Of a stretch of DNA of 7,852 bases, positions 5,504 through 7,852 are shown piece by piece. Every line of letters begins with the position of its first letter. The first letter of the stretch is position 1. The stretch comes from Oscillospiraceae bacterium (GTDB taxonomy: Bacteria > Bacillota > Clostridia > Oscillospirales > CAG-272). The position numbers were made by a program, and so were the translations under genes. The stretch spans positions 1 to 7,852 of the forward strand of contig SVQJ01000076.1 of the NCBI GenBank assembly GCA_015065395.1, in the 5' to 3' direction. The notes beneath the pieces are model-generated. The model made no database searches. It was not told where the DNA came from and saw nothing but the letters and a program-made list of their open reading frames with translations.

Positions 5504-6544
5504 TTATTTTTTCTTGAAAAGCAGTCGGTCGCTGACATCCAGAAGCTTCTGGAATGCGAATGCCAAGGGGAATACTGTGATGACCGATAAAGCACTGAAG
5601 AGAATATTATTGCTTACAAGGCCGAAATGCTTGAGAATGATCATGGGGATGCGCTGGATTATATAGATGGAAAATGAATATTTACCAAGCCACAAAAGCA
5701 CCTTATTGTTGAATCGGATCTTCATTGTTATCCATGTGATAAGCAGGCAGAAGACGGGTGCACACAGGCAGAAGGCATTGGTGGTCTTTTTGGCATGGAG
5801 AACGGCGAATACTGCGCCGATTAAGAAAAGGCCTGCGATCCAGAGGGGCCATTTTCTTGCGAGGGAATCGATGCTTTTCTTAAATTCGGAGTACCAAAGG
5901 CCGAGGGGGAAGCAGAGAATAGTGTTGTACCAGTATGCCATAGGCTCACCCTTCGTCCATTCAAGCACGCCCCACAGCAGTACGCAGAGGACTGTGATGA
6001 CGGAGCAGAAAAGCTTAGGGGGGATCTTCGTTTCCTCTGATATCATCATTGCTGTGAAGGTGATAAGATAGAACATGAGCGTGTCGAAGATGAACCAGTT
6101 GGAGTTTCCTATACTGTCCCATGCAAACCAGCAGGTTATGTACTGACTGACGGGGTAATCTATTTTCAGAATGAGGTTGACAACGGCAAAAAGGAGCACT
6201 GCAAGGTCAAAGTGCAAAAGTACTTTCAGAAGGCGCGTCCTTATAAAGGAGCGGTAATAAGAGGTACCCTTTTTACGGTAAGACTCCATAATGCCAAAGC
6301 CTGAGTAGAAAAAGAAAAGGGTCACCATAAGCTGGCCGATAGACCACATCACGGAAGCGAAAAGCCTGTCCTGAAAGGTCTCGGTCATGTTAAGATAGCT
6401 TGCCATGTGGCTGAAAAGAATAACTACCGCAAAAAATCCTTTTATAGCGGTGGTCTGGGGAACGCCCATATAATCCTCGTGAAAACGGGAAAATCTTATT
6501 CCGATAAGGGTTATGATCACGAGTGCGGCAATCAGTACTATCAA
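5504..6544 (-). CDS. Integral membrane acyltransferase, acyltransferase-3 family
   Basis: The 346-residue multi-pass membrane protein resembles the acyltransferase-3 family, which moves acyl groups (often acetyl) onto extracellular glycans or lipids. Numbering from the preferred start, residue 1 opens a hydrophobic segment. TTAIKGFFAVVILFSHM (31-47) carries the family's conserved His46 at the start of a membrane helix. FFFYSGFGIMESY follows, then several hydrophobic stretches, a FPLGLWYSEF turn and the C-terminal signature WLGKYSFSIYIIQ. The frame is open to a TTG at 6608-6610, but that triplet lies in the -35 box of the likely promoter. The TTG at 6542-6544 has AGAGGTG five bases upstream and is preferred. 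It stands alone, convergent with the ligA operon and divergent from rimP-nusA, so its substrate cannot be inferred from neighbours. Confidence 0.85.
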   Translation of the reverse strand: MIVLIAALVIITLIGIRFSRFHEDYMGVPQTTAIKGFFAVVILFSHMASYLNMTETFQDRLFASVMWSIGQLMVTLFFFYSGFGIMESYRKKGTSYYRSFIRTRLLKVLLHFDLAVLLFAVVNLILKIDYPVSQYITCWFAWDSIGNSNWFIFDTLMFYLITFTAMMISEETKIPPKLFCSVITVLCVLLWGVLEWTKGEPMAYWYNTILCFPLGLWYSEFKKSIDSLARKWPLWIAGLFLIGAVFAVLHAKKTTNAFCLCAPVFCLLITWITMKIRFNNKVLLWLGKYSFSIYIIQRIPMIILKHFGLVSNNILFSALSVITVFPLAFAFQKLLDVSDRLLFKKK

Positions 6545-6549
6545 TGTGA

Positions 6550-6556
6550 CACCTCT
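6550..6556 (-). promoter_or_regulatory. Ribosome binding site that fixes the acyltransferase TTG start
   Basis: On the minus strand AGAGGTG (6556 down to 6550) is a strong Shine-Dalgarno match with 5 nt to the TTG at 6542-6544. No comparable site precedes the upstream TTG at 6608-6610 or the in-between GTG. Confidence 0.7.
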
Positions 6557-6581
6557 TTCAAAATACACCAATATATAGAAA

Positions 6582-6610
6582 ATGATATCATATAACGGCG
6601 TTTCTGTCAA
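6582..6610 (-). promoter_or_regulatory. Extended -10 promoter of the acyltransferase gene
   Basis: On the minus strand TTGACA (6605-6610), a 17-bp spacer and TATCAT (6582-6587) with an upstream TG match an extended -10 sigma-A promoter. The predicted start near 6575 leaves about 30 nt before the TTG at 6544, consistent with the shorter gene model. Confidence 0.7.
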
Positions 6611-6668
6611 TGGAATTAAAATTTTTGGAACTTTTGTAAATAAATAAAATAATTTTTTGTGAAAACTA

Positions 6669-6697
6669 TTGCAAAACAGATTTTTGTGTGATACAAT
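6669..6697 (+). promoter_or_regulatory. Extended -10 promoter of the rimP-nusA operon
   Basis: TTGCAA (6669-6674), a 17-bp spacer and TACAAT (6692-6697) with TG at 6689-6690 form a good extended -10 promoter. The start should fall near 6704, giving a leader of about 80 nt that includes the hairpin at 6727-6750. Confidence 0.8.
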
Positions 6698-6726
6698 ATG
6701 TACGGTAAAAATATAGAGTAAAGTAT

Positions 6727-6756
6727 GAGAGTGGGTCTTCGCCCACTCTCTCTTTT
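6727..6756 (+). terminator. Leader hairpin upstream of rimP, likely attenuator
   Basis: GAGAGTGGG (6727-6735) pairs perfectly with CCCACTCTC (6742-6750) across loop TCTTCG, followed by TCTTTT. It resembles an intrinsic terminator placed between the operon promoter and the rimP start. Since NusA itself modulates hairpin-dependent pausing and termination, feedback control of the operon through this site is plausible, but that is inference. The short, interrupted T-tract suggests partial rather than complete termination. Confidence 0.6.
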
Positions 6757-6784
6757 ATGAAAAAAAGATTTCAAAAGGAATGGT

Positions 6785-7258
6785 TTGAAAGTGGAAAAGC
6801 AAAAGAAAAACATTGCAGGCACCGTTCGTGCGCTTATCCAGCCTGTGGCAGACGGCCTCGGTTATATGCTTTGGGATGTGGAATACGTCAAAGAGGGCGC
6901 GGATATGATCCTTCGTATCACCATTGATAAGGATGAAGGGATCGATATAGAGGACTGCGAAAAAATGTCCCGCGCGATAGATCCCATCATTGATGAGGCG
7001 GATCCCATTGAGGTCTCCTATAAGATGGAGGTCTCCTCTCCGGGTATCGAGAGGATCCTCACCCGCCCCGAGCATTTTGAAAAATGCATGGGAGAAAAGG
7101 TTGAGGTAAAGCTTTATGCCCCTGTGGGCGGCAAAAAGCAGATCGTCGGCATTCTTTCCGGCGCTGATGAAAAAACCGTTACCGTAAATGCTGACGGCGA
7201 GGATATCGTTCTTGAAAAAAGCGCCGTGGCAAAGGTCTGCACCGTATTTGAGTGGTAA
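6785..7258 (+). CDS. rimP: Ribosome maturation factor RimP
   Basis: RimP binds the assembling 30S subunit and promotes its maturation. The 157-residue length is typical. The N-terminal domain (about 10-85) has GYMLWDVEYVKEG (26-38), LRITIDKDEGIDIEDCEKMSR and the strongly conserved YKMEVSSPGIER (79-90). The C-terminal SH3-like domain follows (about 91-157, GEKVEVKLY...KQIVGILSGADEKTVTV). AAAGGAA at 6774-6780 is 4 nt from the TTG at 6785 and 10 nt from an in-frame GTG at 6791. The TTG has the better spacing, but GTG cannot be excluded and would shorten the protein by only two residues. It heads the operon with nusA, which starts 37 nt after its stop, a widely conserved arrangement in bacteria. 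Confidence 0.95.
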   Translation: MKVEKQKKNIAGTVRALIQPVADGLGYMLWDVEYVKEGADMILRITIDKDEGIDIEDCEKMSRAIDPIIDEADPIEVSYKMEVSSPGIERILTRPEHFEKCMGEKVEVKLYAPVGGKKQIVGILSGADEKTVTVNADGEDIVLEKSAVAKVCTVFEW

Positions 7259-7295
7259 ATAAACATTATATAAAGCTTAGAAAGGAAACGAGAAA

Positions 7296-7852
7296 ATGAA
7301 CGCTGAATTCTTCACCGCCCTGGATCTTCTGGAAAAGACCAAGGGTATTCCGAAGGAATATATGATAGAAAAGGTTGAGGCTGCTCTTATCAGCGCCTTC
7401 AAGAAGGAGTACGGCACCGCGAATGTTCGCGTGGTCATCGATCCCAACAAAAAGGACGTTAAGGTATACGAGCAGAAGAACGTTGTTGAGGAGGTCACAG
7501 ATCCTAAGACTGAGATCTCTCTTGAGGATGCAAAGAAGCTTTCCCGCCGCAATGTGCTCGGCGGCGTGGTTGAGACCGAGGTCAAGACCAAGGCGTTCGG
7601 CCGTCTCAGTGCCCAGTCTGCAAAGCAGGTGATCATTCAGGGCATCAGAGAGGCAGAGCGTTCTTCCATGATACGCGAATACGAGAAGAAGAGAGAGGAA
7701 GTTATCACCGCCATCGTTTCCAAAACCGCGGATTCCTCCGGAGATATCGTTATCGACGCAGGCACAAGCGAGGCGGTCCTTCCCCTTGCGGAGCAGATCC
7801 CCGGCGAGGAGTTTGCCGCAGGAGACAGAATCAAGGTTTTCGTTACCGAGGT
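7296..7852 (+). CDS. nusA: Transcription termination/antitermination factor NusA, N-terminal part
   Basis: The first 185 codons are present and the gene runs off the right edge. NusA binds RNA polymerase and nascent RNA and controls pausing, intrinsic termination and antitermination. The N-terminal polymerase-binding domain is clear: LEKTKGIPKEYMIEKVEAAL (residues 10-29), FKKEYGTANVRVVIDP, NVVEEVTDPKTEISLEDAKK and the hallmark AFGRLSAQSAKQVIIQGIRE (98-117). The S1 domain begins near residue 130 with EEVITAIVSK and SEAVLPLAEQIPGEEF, ending at GDRIKVFVTE. The KH domains would lie beyond the edge. AAAGGA at 7281-7286 precedes the ATG by 9 nt. I see no promoter in the 37-nt gap after rimP, so it is probably expressed from the rimP promoter. 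Confidence 0.96.
   Translation, partial: MNAEFFTALDLLEKTKGIPKEYMIEKVEAALISAFKKEYGTANVRVVIDPNKKDVKVYEQKNVVEEVTDPKTEISLEDAKKLSRRNVLGGVVETEVKTKAFGRLSAQSAKQVIIQGIREAERSSMIREYEKKREEVITAIVSKTADSSGDIVIDAGTSEAVLPLAEQIPGEEFAAGDRIKVFVTE

Overview
The window looks like chromosomal DNA from a Gram-positive Clostridia-type bacterium, possibly a Ruminococcus/Oscillospiraceae relative. This is inference from moderate-to-low G+C, two lipobox-type lipoproteins, TG-extended -10 promoters, purine-rich ribosome binding sites and the rimP-nusA pair. No gene here fixes the species. Most of the window is housekeeping. I see no CRISPR array, transposase, phage gene, toxin-antitoxin pair or defence island, and no tRNA or rRNA.

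Layout: (1) At the left edge a nucleoside hydrolase-family gene runs off the window on the minus strand. Its promoter matches the sigma-A consensus exactly and is divergent from the next gene. (2) A 477-residue lipoprotein with two parvulin-like (peptidyl-prolyl isomerase) modules runs rightward to a strong A/T-flanked terminator at 2003-2044. (3) About 540 bp without a gene (1988-2585) holds that terminator, several hairpins, a composite palindromic repeat (copy A) and the ligA promoter. (4) ligA (NAD+-dependent DNA ligase) is followed 7 nt later by a small lipoprotein with bacterial Ig-like (Big) folds, so the two form an operon. (5) Copy B of the repeat lies inverted between the convergent ends of the small lipoprotein and a membrane acyltransferase. 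(6) The acyltransferase (minus strand) probably starts at a TTG inside the longest possible reading frame. (7) A divergent promoter drives a leader with a terminator-like hairpin, then rimP and nusA. nusA runs off the right edge.

Functional picture: rimP-nusA serves 30S ribosome maturation and transcription elongation/termination. ligA seals nicks in replication and repair. The large lipoprotein probably assists folding of exported proteins, and the acyltransferase probably decorates a surface glycan. The most unusual content is non-coding. Two inverted copies of a roughly 230-270 bp intergenic element are built from stacked palindromes. The long hairpin stem differs between copies, yet every difference is compensated on the opposite arm, so perfect pairing has been kept while the sequence drifted.
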